Source of the DNA: an uncultured Ruminiclostridium sp.
Lineage (GTDB): Bacteria > Bacillota > Clostridia > Oscillospirales > Acutalibacteraceae
Assembly (NCBI GenBank): GCA_902490005.1
Contig: CABUCM010000024.1
Location: 1-44,015 of the forward strand
Length of the DNA: 44,015 bases
Reading direction: 5' to 3'
In this document: positions 22,294-30,766 of the stretch, piece after piece
How the letters are laid out: each line of letters opens with the position of its first letter
Position numbering within the stretch: the stretch's first letter is position 1
Program-made: the position numbers and the translations under genes
Notes under the pieces: model-generated
The model's database searches: none
The model's input: only the letters and a program-made list of their open reading frames with translations
What the model was told of the DNA's origin: nothing

Positions 22294-24147
22294 ATGAAAA
22301 GGAGATTTTGGAGAATTTTATTTCCCACAGTAATTGCCGCTGTTGTCTTGCTGGGTTATACGGCGATTTCCGCCCAGGGTGAATATGTAAGAGAAACCTA
22401 TGAAATCGAAAACCGGCTGCCAGAAAGCGAATTGAAGGACGCCTGTTATCTGGACAATGGAAAAATGCTGCTGATTGTGGGAAGCGATTATGAATTTTGC
22501 GGTGTTTTGACAGACACCGCCAGTCACGGCGCGCAGGTTCTTTGGCAGGTCAGCGGAGGCTTCCGCCGGTTAGCTGTTCTGGACGACAGGGTGATTGTAG
22601 CCTGTGAAACCGCTCGATACGTGGAGGGCACGGTGGTAAAACAGGTAAAGCTGCTGTCCCACGATAGAAACGATTTCACACAGCTTGATAAAACCACGGT
22701 ATTGGAAAATTTGGATACCCTGTCGGCGAAGAGCTTTGCGGCCGCTTCCAATGGAGCGTTTTATTTTCTCAAGAGTACAGATCCCTCTGTTTTGTACACG
22801 GTAGCGGATGTGTCCGAGGATAGCCAAACCAAGGTTCAGGAGCTGGTCCCGTTTTGTGACATGAACGAGCCTATTGCCGAGTTAGTCACCGCTTCTCCCA
22901 GCGGCGATATTTACGCGGTTTCTGAAACAGGCGGCTTGTGGCTGATAGAGAGTTCCGAGGTCACGGCTTTCTCCGGCGACCCGGTGGGATCGGGCTTGCG
23001 GATGCTTAGCGAAGAACTGGCCATGGATGGGAACGGCGAGCTTTTCCGGATTTCCAAAGAAAATATGGCCGTGGAGCGGTTATACGCGTCTCAAAGCCAT
23101 GGGGCCGCCTGCCTTTATCGGGAAGGGATTCTGGCGGATTTTGATTCGGCGTTGCTGCTTTTGGATGAAGACGGTGGGGTACTGGGCCAGGTGACGTTAG
23201 AAAAACGCTATCCGGCGTTTTTGTTTGCCGACGGCGATATGATTTACAGCCTGTCCAATTCCAATACGGGCGTGCGGGTGGAATATACCAACGGCATTAC
23301 CAGTGAGGTTACCACCGAGGAATTTACAGAGGAAAGCAACGCGTTTTTAGCGAACCCTTTGCCGGGAATTTATCCGGTGGATGTAAGCCCGGAGCAATGG
23401 ACCGTGGCCTTGAACCCGGAGCTTGTCAATCCCGGCCGGGGCAGCCCGGCGGTTACGGTTGTTCATGAGAATACGGGAGCGTCAGCCACCTGGACGTCTG
23501 ATAACGGCTTGGGAATGGATGGAAACTTTTTGTATTTCCCTTCCCCGGAATTTTTGGAGGCTGGAACCTACCGGGTGGAGCTTTCCAATTTGTGCACCGC
23601 CGCTGGAATGCCCGCAAGATGCGTTTACACACTAACCTTCACAGAAGAGTCCTCAGAGGGCCCGGGCTCCTCTGGCGGGGACAGCGGAAGTTCAGGCGGT
23701 TCCTCTGAGGAGGAGGAGTCCGGCCGGATTACCAGCGAGGTTTATGACATTGACCCTAAGACCAGAGTGATGACCGGCGTGGAGCCGGGCAGCACATTGG
23801 CGCAGATTAAAGCTAATTTGCGCTATGATGGGGATTTGGTGGTGCGCAGCTACCAGGGAACCCGGGTTTCTTCCGGCGGCGTTGGCACCGGAGCCACTTT
23901 CACCCTTCTGCGGGACGGCATTCAAAGCGACCAGGTGACTCTGTTGCTTTACGGCGATTTAAACGGAGACGGCAGCGTCAATGAAAAGGATGTTTCCGTG
24001 CTGATGGAGCATGAGTTTTACCACGACAGCCGGACGGTTCTCAAGGGCCTGTTTTTAGAAGCGGCGGATAGTAACCGGGATGGAACCTACACCTTTGAGG
24101 ATTTGGATCTGCTTTATAAATCCATTTACGAATACGGCGGGTCTTAA
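22294..24147 (+). CDS. Secreted protein with C-terminal dockerin-like calcium-binding domain
   Basis: Exported 617-aa protein. A signal peptide or anchor (about residues 1-28, KRRFWRILF then a hydrophobic core) precedes a long beta-rich region (about 30-370, repeated short strands, possibly propeller-like), an immunoglobulin-like stretch, a Gly/Ser/Glu linker (about 451-476), a small domain with the pattern VEPGSTLAQIKANL and VGTGATFTLL, and a C-terminal module with two EF-hand-type loops, DLNGDGSVNEKD (about 554) and DSNRDGTYTFED (about 592), as in type I dockerins. Start ATG 22294 with GGGGAG eight bases upstream; the frame opens 13 codons earlier without a good site. No cohesin or glycosidase is nearby. 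The large N-terminal region is unassigned. Confidence 0.8.
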   Translation: MKRRFWRILFPTVIAAVVLLGYTAISAQGEYVRETYEIENRLPESELKDACYLDNGKMLLIVGSDYEFCGVLTDTASHGAQVLWQVSGGFRRLAVLDDRVIVACETARYVEGTVVKQVKLLSHDRNDFTQLDKTTVLENLDTLSAKSFAAASNGAFYFLKSTDPSVLYTVADVSEDSQTKVQELVPFCDMNEPIAELVTASPSGDIYAVSETGGLWLIESSEVTAFSGDPVGSGLRMLSEELAMDGNGELFRISKENMAVERLYASQSHGAACLYREGILADFDSALLLLDEDGGVLGQVTLEKRYPAFLFADGDMIYSLSNSNTGVRVEYTNGITSEVTTEEFTEESNAFLANPLPGIYPVDVSPEQWTVALNPELVNPGRGSPAVTVVHENTGASATWTSDNGLGMDGNFLYFPSPEFLEAGTYRVELSNLCTAAGMPARCVYTLTFTEESSEGPGSSGGDSGSSGGSSEEEESGRITSEVYDIDPKTRVMTGVEPGSTLAQIKANLRYDGDLVVRSYQGTRVSSGGVGTGATFTLLRDGIQSDQVTLLLYGDLNGDGSVNEKDVSVLMEHEFYHDSRTVLKGLFLEAADSNRDGTYTFEDLDLLYKSIYEYGGS

Positions 24148-24182
24148 CCCCCCTTTTTGAAAACGCGGTTTTATGTTTTTCA

Positions 24183-24212
24183 TTGACGGTTGAAACATTC
24201 CCGGGGTATAAT
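24183..24212 (+). promoter_or_regulatory. Promoter of the PAP2 phosphatase gene
   Basis: TTGACG (24183-24188; 5 of 6), 18-bp spacer, perfect TATAAT (24207-24212), 42 bp before the start. Confidence 0.8.
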
Positions 24213-24254
24213 AAATATTAAAGCCTTTATTTTGAGATTGGGGAATGAACGCGG

Positions 24255-24818
24255 ATGATGGAAAAAATCCGGCGGCAGGATAACCGCATTTTAGAATATA
24301 TTCAAAAAAAGGTCCGTTGTTCCTTTTTGGACAAGGTGATGCCGAAAATCACCTTGCTGGGAAACGGCGGCCTTATTTGGCTGGTGATCGCCGCCGTTTT
24401 TTTGGCGAGGAAAACGGAGCGGCCTTATGGCTTTATGCTGGTGCTGGCCCTGCTTTTGTGCCTGGCGGTGGGCAATATCGCGCTGAAGCCCTTAATCGGC
24501 CGGGTGCGGCCCTGCAATCAAGATACGGATGTGGAGCTGCTCATCAGCCGTCCGCACGATTTTTCCGCCCCGTCCTGCCACACCTTGTCATCCTTTGCGG
24601 CCGCGGTAGTGATCTGTTATGCCAGCCTGCCTTGGGGAATCGCCGCCCTGGCGCTGGCGACCCTGATCGGTTTTTCCAGGCTGTATTTATTCGTCCATTA
24701 TCCTTCCGATGTGGCCAGCGGCCTGATTCTGGGAGTGGCCCTGGGCCTGTTCGCCGTTTTCGCTTTTTATGAATTTTTGGCGTTTTTAGGCTCCTGGTTC
24801 TCCGTAAGGCACATATAA
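24255..24818 (+). CDS. PAP2 superfamily membrane phosphatase
   Basis: Integral membrane phosphatase of 187 aa with several hydrophobic helices. The three family motifs are present: KPLIGRVRP (about residues 78-86), APSCHTLSSFA (about 105-115, catalytic His kept but PSGH reads PSCH), and SRLYLFVHYPSD (about 141-152). Relatives dephosphorylate undecaprenyl pyrophosphate, phosphatidylglycerophosphate or other lipid phosphates on the outer membrane face. The substrate here cannot be chosen from sequence. It has its own promoter and a terminator shared with the opposing ABC gene. An ATG at 24258 directly follows and could be the actual start. Confidence 0.92.
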   Translation: MMEKIRRQDNRILEYIQKKVRCSFLDKVMPKITLLGNGGLIWLVIAAVFLARKTERPYGFMLVLALLLCLAVGNIALKPLIGRVRPCNQDTDVELLISRPHDFSAPSCHTLSSFAAAVVICYASLPWGIAALALATLIGFSRLYLFVHYPSDVASGLILGVALGLFAVFAFYEFLAFLGSWFSVRHI

Positions 24819-24827
24819 TTAAAATAA

Positions 24828-24877
24828 AAAGCCCTGAAGCTGGAAACGCACAATGGCGTCCTTGGCTTCAGGGCTTT
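24828..24877. terminator. Bidirectional terminator between PAP2 and ABC exporter genes
   Basis: AAAGCCCTGAAGC (24828-24840) pairs perfectly with GCTTCAGGGCTTT (24865-24877); T-rich tails lie on both strands. It serves the two convergent genes. Confidence 0.9.
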
Positions 24878-24888
24878 GTTTTGTGCTT

Positions 24889-26646
24889 TTATTCTATCGT
24901 GCCATACATGCTGTAAAGACTATGATAGATCCCGCCCAGCTCCATGAGCTGCCGGTGGCTGCCCTTTTCCACGATGCCGTCCTCTGTCAGCACCAGGATC
25001 AGGTCCGCGTTGCGTATGGTGGTGAGCCGGTGGGCGATGGTAAAGGTGGTACGACCCTTGGCAAGCTCCTCTAAAGAACGCTGCACCAGCTTTTCGCTTT
25101 CGTTGTCCAGGGCGGAGGTGGCTTCGTCCAGGATTAAAATAGGCGGGTTTTTCAGGAATACCCGGGCGATGCTCACCCGCTGCTTTTGCCCGCCGGAAAG
25201 CTTTACGCCCCGCTCGCCCACATAGGTATTGTAGCCGTCGGGCAGGTCCATGATGAACTCATGGGCGCCGGCCAGCTTGGCGGCGCGGATGATTTCTTCT
25301 TGAGTTGCGCCGGGCTTTCCGTAGCCGATGTTTTCATAAATGGACCCGGAGAATAAGTATACCTCCTGCTGAACGGTGCCGATCTGGCTCCGCAGGGACC
25401 GAAGGGTGATATTCTTGATATCCTGGCCGTCGATGAGAATCCGGCCGGAGGTGACCTCGTAAAACCTGGGAATCAAATTGCACAGGGTGGTTTTTCCGCC
25501 GCCGGAGGGGCCCACCAGGGCGATGTTTTGTCCCGGGGCCACGTGAAGATTGATGTTGGTCAGTACCTCCTCGTCCACGCCGGCGTACCGGAAGCTGACG
25601 TGGTCGAACCGGATATCCCCCTTCACATCTTCCAGCTCCTTGGCGCCAGGGTCGTCCCGGATCTCCACCGGGGCGTCCATGACCTCGATAAACCGCTCGA
25701 TGCCGGTCATCCCCCGTTGAAACTGTTCGGTGAACTCTACCACCCGGCGGATGGAGGTCAGCAGGGTGGTGACATATAAAAGGTAAGCCACCAGGTCGCC
25801 GGGGGTGATTTTGCCGTAGATCATAAACAAAGAGCCCGCCACCACCACGGCGATGTACATGATGCCGTCAAACAGCCGGGTGCTGCTTTGGAATCCGGCC
25901 ATATATTTGTACATTTCCCGCTTGATGTTCAAAAACTTTTCGTTGCCGCTGCGGAATTTCTCCGTTTCAATGGGTTCGTTGGCAAAGGATTTTACCACCC
26001 GGACCCCTAACAGGCTGTCCTCCACCTGAGAGTTGATTTCGCCGATCTGGTTTCTGGATTTTTTAAACGCCCGGCGCATCCGCTTATTGAAATACATGGC
26101 GGCCAGCAGCATCAGGGGAAGAATGGCAAAGATAATCACCGTGAGAAGCACGCTGCTGTTGCACAGGATCAAAAAAGACACCAGAATCTTTAAAAACGCG
26201 ATAAAGAATTCCTCCGGGCAGTGATGGGCAAATTCGGTGACGTCGAATAAATCGCTGGTGATCCGGGCCATCAGCTGGCCGATTTTGGTTTCGTCATAAT
26301 AGGAATAAGAAAGCTCCTGCAAATGGGCGAACAGGTCCTTGCGCATATCCGTTTCTATTTTCGCCCCCATCACGTGGCCCACGCTCGCCATGTAATAGTT
26401 GGCGGCGGCGTCGATGAGCCGCAGTACCAGATAGAACCCGCCCAGGGTTAAAATGATCTGTATGGTCAGGCTTTCCAGATGGTTCATGCCCATGTCGGTA
26501 ATGTACCGCACGATTAAGGGGAATACCAGCTCGCAGACCGTGGTCAAAGCGGCGCAGAACAGGTCTAAGCATAAAACGCCCTTATACTTTTTAAAATAAG
26601 GGGCGAAGCGTTTGATTAAACGAAAGGTGGATATCTGGGGATTCAT
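24889..26646 (-). CDS. ABC exporter, fused membrane and ATPase domains (MsbA-like)
   Basis: Half-transporter of 585 aa: six transmembrane helices (about residues 1-320) and an ATPase domain. All ATPase motifs are canonical: Walker A GPSGGGKTT, LSGGQKQ, Walker B LILDEATSALD with catalytic Glu, and the switch His (IAHRLTT). It is a single gene, unlike the heterodimer at 7.1-10.6 kb, so it probably works as a homodimer. The ATG at 26646 has TTGGAGG upstream. Substrate unknown; relatives move lipids, peptides or drugs. It diverges from the corrinoid protein gene. Confidence 0.93.
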   Translation of the reverse strand: MNPQISTFRLIKRFAPYFKKYKGVLCLDLFCAALTTVCELVFPLIVRYITDMGMNHLESLTIQIILTLGGFYLVLRLIDAAANYYMASVGHVMGAKIETDMRKDLFAHLQELSYSYYDETKIGQLMARITSDLFDVTEFAHHCPEEFFIAFLKILVSFLILCNSSVLLTVIIFAILPLMLLAAMYFNKRMRRAFKKSRNQIGEINSQVEDSLLGVRVVKSFANEPIETEKFRSGNEKFLNIKREMYKYMAGFQSSTRLFDGIMYIAVVVAGSLFMIYGKITPGDLVAYLLYVTTLLTSIRRVVEFTEQFQRGMTGIERFIEVMDAPVEIRDDPGAKELEDVKGDIRFDHVSFRYAGVDEEVLTNINLHVAPGQNIALVGPSGGGKTTLCNLIPRFYEVTSGRILIDGQDIKNITLRSLRSQIGTVQQEVYLFSGSIYENIGYGKPGATQEEIIRAAKLAGAHEFIMDLPDGYNTYVGERGVKLSGGQKQRVSIARVFLKNPPILILDEATSALDNESEKLVQRSLEELAKGRTTFTIAHRLTTIRNADLILVLTEDGIVEKGSHRQLMELGGIYHSLYSMYGTIE

Positions 26647-26724
26647 AAAATGCTGCCTCCAAAAAATTATCGTTTAAAATAAGCATAGCACGTTTTTGGG
26701 GAAAATGGAATGGGTTTGGAAACA

Positions 26725-26753
26725 TTGATTGTCGGTGGAAAATATGATATTCT
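26725..26753 (+). promoter_or_regulatory. Promoter of the corrinoid protein gene
   Basis: TTGATT (26725-26730; 4 of 6), 17-bp spacer, TATTCT (26748-26753; 4 of 6 or better), about 80 bp before the ATG. Confidence 0.45.
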
Positions 26754-26836
26754 AATAGCAAGAACGTTTCAGGAAAGTACGGAGGGCTTGCCTTTCTGCT
26801 TTCAAAAAAGCCATGGAAAGCCGGAGGAAACAGAGA

Positions 26837-27478
26837 ATGAGTATTTTAGAAGAATTAAGTGCGCTGCTCCAGCAGGGCCGGGCGCCGAAGGTAAAGCAAT
26901 TGGTAGCCAAGGCTTTGGAGGAAGGAGTAGCGCCCAAAGATATTTTGGAGCAGGGGCTTCTTGCCGGGATGGGTGTCATTGGGGAGAAATTCAAGCAGAA
27001 CCAGGTGTTCGTGCCGGAGGTGCTCATCGCCGCCAGGGCCATGAACGCGGGGCTGGAGGTGCTGAGGCCCGCCCTGCAAACCGGTGATGTGGAAAACAGG
27101 GGCACCGTGGTCATTGGCACCGTGAAGGGGGACCAGCACGACATCGGCAAAAATCTTGTGAAAATGATGATGGAGGGCCGGGGGTTAAAGGTGATCGATT
27201 TAGGGGTCAATGTGCCGGCGGAAAAATACCTTCAGGCCGCTCAGGAAAACAACGCCCAGATTATCGCCTGTTCCGCCCTTCTGACCACCACTATGGGAGA
27301 AATGAAACGGGTGGTGGAGCTGGTGAACGCTTCCGATTTTCGGGATAAGGTGAAAATTATGGTGGGCGGCGCCCCGGTGACCGACGATTTCTGTCAATCC
27401 ATCGGCGCGGATAAGTATACCCCCGACGCCGCCAGCGCGGCGGAGGAAGCGATCAAGCTGGCGGCGATGGTGTCTTAA
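26837..27478 (+). CDS. Corrinoid (B12-binding) methyl-carrier protein, MtaC/MtbC-like
   Basis: Cytosolic 213-aa protein that should carry a methyl group on a bound cobamide, accepting it from a substrate-specific methyltransferase. An N-terminal helical cap (about residues 1-85) is followed by a Rossmann-like B12 domain with the cobalt-ligating DxHxxG motif (Asp99, His101, DQHDIG), SALLTTT and MVGGAPV. Start ATG 26837 with GGAGG nine bases upstream. Such proteins normally lie beside their methyltransferase (MtaB, MtbB or similar) and a MtaA-like or folate methyltransferase; none is in this window, and mutY follows directly. Substrate is therefore unknown. Confidence 0.92.
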   Translation: MSILEELSALLQQGRAPKVKQLVAKALEEGVAPKDILEQGLLAGMGVIGEKFKQNQVFVPEVLIAARAMNAGLEVLRPALQTGDVENRGTVVIGTVKGDQHDIGKNLVKMMMEGRGLKVIDLGVNVPAEKYLQAAQENNAQIIACSALLTTTMGEMKRVVELVNASDFRDKVKIMVGGAPVTDDFCQSIGADKYTPDAASAAEEAIKLAAMVS

Positions 27479-28573
27479 ATGGAGAAGATGAGAAACGAGA
27501 GAAACAAAGAGGACGCGTCCCGTCCTCTTTTCGGTTTACAGGAAATGCCCGGCTTGCTCCTTAGCTGGTACGATCAATGCCGCCGGATTCTTCCCTGGCG
27601 GGAGGACCCCAAGCCCTATCACGTGTGGCTGTCCGAGATCATGCTGCAGCAAACCAGAGTGGAGGCGGTGAAGGAATACTACCTCCGGTTTCTAGCGGAG
27701 CTGCCGACGATCCAGGACCTGGCGGAGGCCAGCGAGGAAAAGCTTTTAAAGCTGTGGGAGGGCCTGGGTTATTATAACCGGGTGCAGAACCTGCAAAAGG
27801 CCGCCAAGGTTTGCGCGGAAGAATACGGCGGCCAGCTTCCAGGGGACTTTGAAAAGCTGAAAAAGCTGTCCGGGATCGGCGAATATACCGCCGGGGCCAT
27901 CGGGTCTATCGCGTTCGGCCTGCCGGTGACCGCCGTGGACGGCAACGTGTTCCGGGTCATCACCCGGCTTACCGCCGATCACAGCGATATCACCAAGCCG
28001 GAAACCAAGGAGCGGATCACCGGTATGGTGCAGGCCCTTCAGCCCAGGGAACGTCCCGGGGATTTTAACCAGGCTCTCATGGACCTGGGAGCTACCGTGT
28101 GCCTGCCCAACGGGATTCCCAAATGTGAAAGCTGCCCTTTGGGGGTTCTGTGCCAGGGGCGGCGGCAGGGGAATATGACGGAATATCCGGTAAAGCCGCC
28201 GAAAAAGCCCAGGAAAAAAGAAGAGAAAACAGTGTTTCTCCTATTCAGCGAAGGCAAAACAGCCCTTCATAAACGGGGCAAAGAGGGGATTTTAAAAAAC
28301 CTATGGGAATTTCCAAACACAGAGGGCGTTCTAACGGAGGCGGAAGCGGAGGCTTGGTGCCGCCAAATGAAAATGGAAGTGCTGCGGCTTGAAAAGCTGC
28401 CCGGTTACCAGCATGTTTTCACTCATGTGGAATGGAAACTGAGCTGCTATGGAATATGGGTTTGCGGGCAGCCGGAGGACTTCCTCTGGCTGGACGGCGA
28501 TGGCTTAGAGCAAAAGGCCGTGCCGTCGGCGTTCAAGCCCTGTTATGAAGAGGCGAAAAAAAGGTTATCCTAA
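27479..28573 (+). CDS. mutY: A/G-specific adenine DNA glycosylase
   Basis: Base-excision repair enzyme (364 aa) that removes adenine paired with 8-oxoguanine. The catalytic Glu53 is in LSEIMLQQTR, the helix-hairpin-helix is about 129-141 (KLSGIGEYTAGAI), the catalytic Asp154 is in VDGNVFRV, and the [4Fe-4S] cysteines are 208, 216, 219 and 225. The spacing of the first two cysteines is one residue longer than in E. coli. The C-terminal NUDIX-like domain (about 245-360) that recognises 8-oxoguanine is present. The start ATG directly follows the corrinoid gene's stop and has only a weak ribosome binding site, so translation may be coupled. The first 20 residues are extra relative to many MutY proteins. 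Confidence 0.96.
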   Translation: MEKMRNERNKEDASRPLFGLQEMPGLLLSWYDQCRRILPWREDPKPYHVWLSEIMLQQTRVEAVKEYYLRFLAELPTIQDLAEASEEKLLKLWEGLGYYNRVQNLQKAAKVCAEEYGGQLPGDFEKLKKLSGIGEYTAGAIGSIAFGLPVTAVDGNVFRVITRLTADHSDITKPETKERITGMVQALQPRERPGDFNQALMDLGATVCLPNGIPKCESCPLGVLCQGRRQGNMTEYPVKPPKKPRKKEEKTVFLLFSEGKTALHKRGKEGILKNLWEFPNTEGVLTEAEAEAWCRQMKMEVLRLEKLPGYQHVFTHVEWKLSCYGIWVCGQPEDFLWLDGDGLEQKAVPSAFKPCYEEAKKRLS

Positions 28574-28600
28574 TATAGAATCTGATGGGAGGCGGCGCTT

Positions 28601-29571
28601 TTGGCAAATCTCAGCGATATCGCAAGGCTGGCGGGGGTATCCCAGGCTACGGTTTCCCGGGTGGTCAACGGCACCGCCAGGGTGAACCCGGAAAAGCGGG
28701 AGCGGATCTTGAAAGCCATGCGGGAAACCGGGTTTCAGCCCGGAGAAACCGCTAAGGCCTTTTATAAACAGCCATCCAAGCTGATCGGCTATGTGGTCCC
28801 GTCGCTGCACAATCTGTTTTTAAATGAAATCGGCACGGCCCTGGAAGAAGCGGCGGAAAAAGAGGGCTATCAGGTGGTGGTGTGCCACAGCGGGCGGGAG
28901 CCGGAGAAAGAGCGGGATTACATCAAGCTGCTCAGCGAGATGAACGCCGACGGCATTGTCATCACCGCCAATAACGACGGCCTAGAAGAGGAGATCCGCC
29001 GGTGGTGGTCATTGACCGAAAGGCTGGGCGGGAGTATGAGGCTTCTGTTTTCTCGGACAATTATTTAGGAGGACAGCTGGCGGCGGAGCACCTGCTGGAC
29101 TGCGGCTGCAAAAGGCTGGTCCACATGCGGGGCCCGCAGCTTTACAGCAGCGGCCAGATGCGGTTTCAGGGTTATTTGGACGTATGCCGGAAATGGGATA
29201 TGGAGCCCCGGTTCCTGGACTGCGGCTACGATTTTGAAAGCGGCCTTGCCTGCGCGCCCCAGATTCTGGAACGGTTCCCGGATACCGACGGCATCCTCTG
29301 CTCCAGCGATATGACCGCCCTTTCCGTGTACAAGTATTTGGCCGGCAGGGGAATCCGGGTGCCGGAGGAAATCATGCTGGTGGGCTTTGACGGCGTGCGT
29401 TTGGGCAGCCTTATGACGCCGGAGCTGACCACCGTGGTCCAGCCGGCCCAAAGGATGGGAAGAGAGGCGTTTTCCATGCTCCGGGAGCTGATTGACGGCG
29501 CCCAACCGCGGAACTTGCAGCGGATGGTACCGGTCGCCCTGAAGCAAGGCGAAACCACCATACCGAATTAG
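28601..29571 (+). pseudogene. LacI-family transcriptional regulator, broken by a frameshift
   Basis: The gene is read in two frames: 28601-29068 gives the DNA-binding half and 29002-29571 the sugar-binding-like half. The first has a LacI helix-turn-helix (LSDIARLAGVSQATVSRVVNG, residues 4-24) from a TTG start with GGGAGG. The second begins in the middle of the ligand domain (VVVIDRKAGREYEASVFSDN). Between DGIVITANNDGLEEEIRR and VVVIDR the usual 4-7 linking residues are missing, and the total, 971 bases, is not a multiple of three. The simplest reading is a small deletion near 29000; an assembly error is possible. The position ahead of deoB-deoD-cdd-pdp suggests a nucleoside-responsive regulator of that operon. 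Confidence 0.85.
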
Positions 29572-29581
29572 GAGACAGAAT

Positions 29582-30766
29582 ATGAAACGGATTTTTTTAA
29601 TTGTACTGGACAGCTTCGGCGTGGGGGAAGCCCCCGACGCGGCTGAATACGGCGACCAGGGCAGCGATACCCTGCGGGCCTGCTTTGACAGCGGCTTTCT
29701 AAACGTTCCCAACCTAAAGCGGCTGGGGCTTTTCAATATCGACGGGGTAACTTGCGGCGACAAAGAGAAAGCCCCCGCGGGGGCTTTCGGCCGGTGCCGG
29801 GAAATCTCCAAGGGCAAGGACACCACTACAGGGCACTGGGAAATCGCCGGCCTTCCCTCTCAAACCGCCATGCCTACCTATCCCGACGGGTTCCCGGAAG
29901 AGATTATTCGGGAATATGAACGGCTTACCGGGCGCAGGGTGCTGTGCAACCGCCCCTATTCCGGTACCGATGTAATCCGGGATTACGGGGAGCAGGCCCA
30001 GAAAAACGGGGATTTAATCGTTTATACCAGCGCCGACAGCGTGTTCCAGGTGGCGGCTCACGAGGGCGCGGTGCCGGTGGAGGAGCTTTACCGGTGCTGC
30101 CGTATCGCCAGAAAGCTGATGGCCGGCGGGCATGGGGTTGGCAGGATCATCGCCCGTCCTTTTATAGGGGAACCGGGCGGCTATACCAGAACCTCCAACC
30201 GTCACGATTTTTCCCTGGAGCCGCCTGGAGACACCATGCTGGACCGGATCGCGGCCCAGCCGGGGCTTTCCGTGCTTTCCGTGGGAAAGATCGTGGATAT
30301 CTTCGCTCAGCGGGGGGTTACCGAGGCTTACCGGACCAAAAGCAACGCCGAAGGGATCGAACAGGCAATAGAGCTGGCCCAGAAGGATTTCAACGGCCTG
30401 TGCTTTGTAAACCTGGTGGATTTTGACATGGTTTACGGCCACCGAAACGACGCGGAGGGCTATGCCCGGGCGCTTTCCTATTTTGACAGCCGTCTGCCCC
30501 GGATTTTGGCCGGGCTGGGGGAAGACGACCTTTTGATGATTACCGCCGATCACGGATGCGACCCGTCTACGCCTTCTACTGACCATTCCAGGGAGTATGT
30601 GCCCTGGCTGGCCGCCGGCGCCAGGGTGCGCCAGGGCAAAAACCTGGGAACCCTGCCCACCTTCGCGGATATCTCCGCTACCATTTTAGATTACTTTGGT
30701 TTGCCGCCCCTTCCATGGGGGCAAAGCCGCTTGCCGGAAATGATAAAGGAGGAATCATCATGCTGA
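29582..30766 (+). CDS. deoB: Phosphopentomutase
   Basis: Metal-dependent mutase (394 aa) of the alkaline phosphatase superfamily that interconverts (deoxy)ribose 1-phosphate and 5-phosphate, linking nucleoside breakdown to sugar metabolism. N-terminal RIFLIVLDSFGVGEAPD carries metal ligands; the phosphorylated Thr lies in DTTTGHWE (residues 80-87); ITADHGCDPSTPSTDHSRE at the C-terminal third completes the metal site. Length is normal. ATG with AGGAGA upstream, 10 bp after the LacI gene. Its last bases overlap deoD by seven. Confidence 0.98.
   Translation: MKRIFLIVLDSFGVGEAPDAAEYGDQGSDTLRACFDSGFLNVPNLKRLGLFNIDGVTCGDKEKAPAGAFGRCREISKGKDTTTGHWEIAGLPSQTAMPTYPDGFPEEIIREYERLTGRRVLCNRPYSGTDVIRDYGEQAQKNGDLIVYTSADSVFQVAAHEGAVPVEELYRCCRIARKLMAGGHGVGRIIARPFIGEPGGYTRTSNRHDFSLEPPGDTMLDRIAAQPGLSVLSVGKIVDIFAQRGVTEAYRTKSNAEGIEQAIELAQKDFNGLCFVNLVDFDMVYGHRNDAEGYARALSYFDSRLPRILAGLGEDDLLMITADHGCDPSTPSTDHSREYVPWLAAGARVRQGKNLGTLPTFADISATILDYFGLPPLPWGQSRLPEMIKEESSC

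Noticed and set aside
26647..26836. Possible cobalamin riboswitch before the corrinoid protein gene
   Set aside because: No B12-box-like conserved stretch was seen, and the leader after the predicted promoter is too short.
29002..29571. Programmed frameshift joining the two LacI halves
   Set aside because: No slippery heptamer is visible at the junction and conserved residues are missing, so a deletion is more likely.
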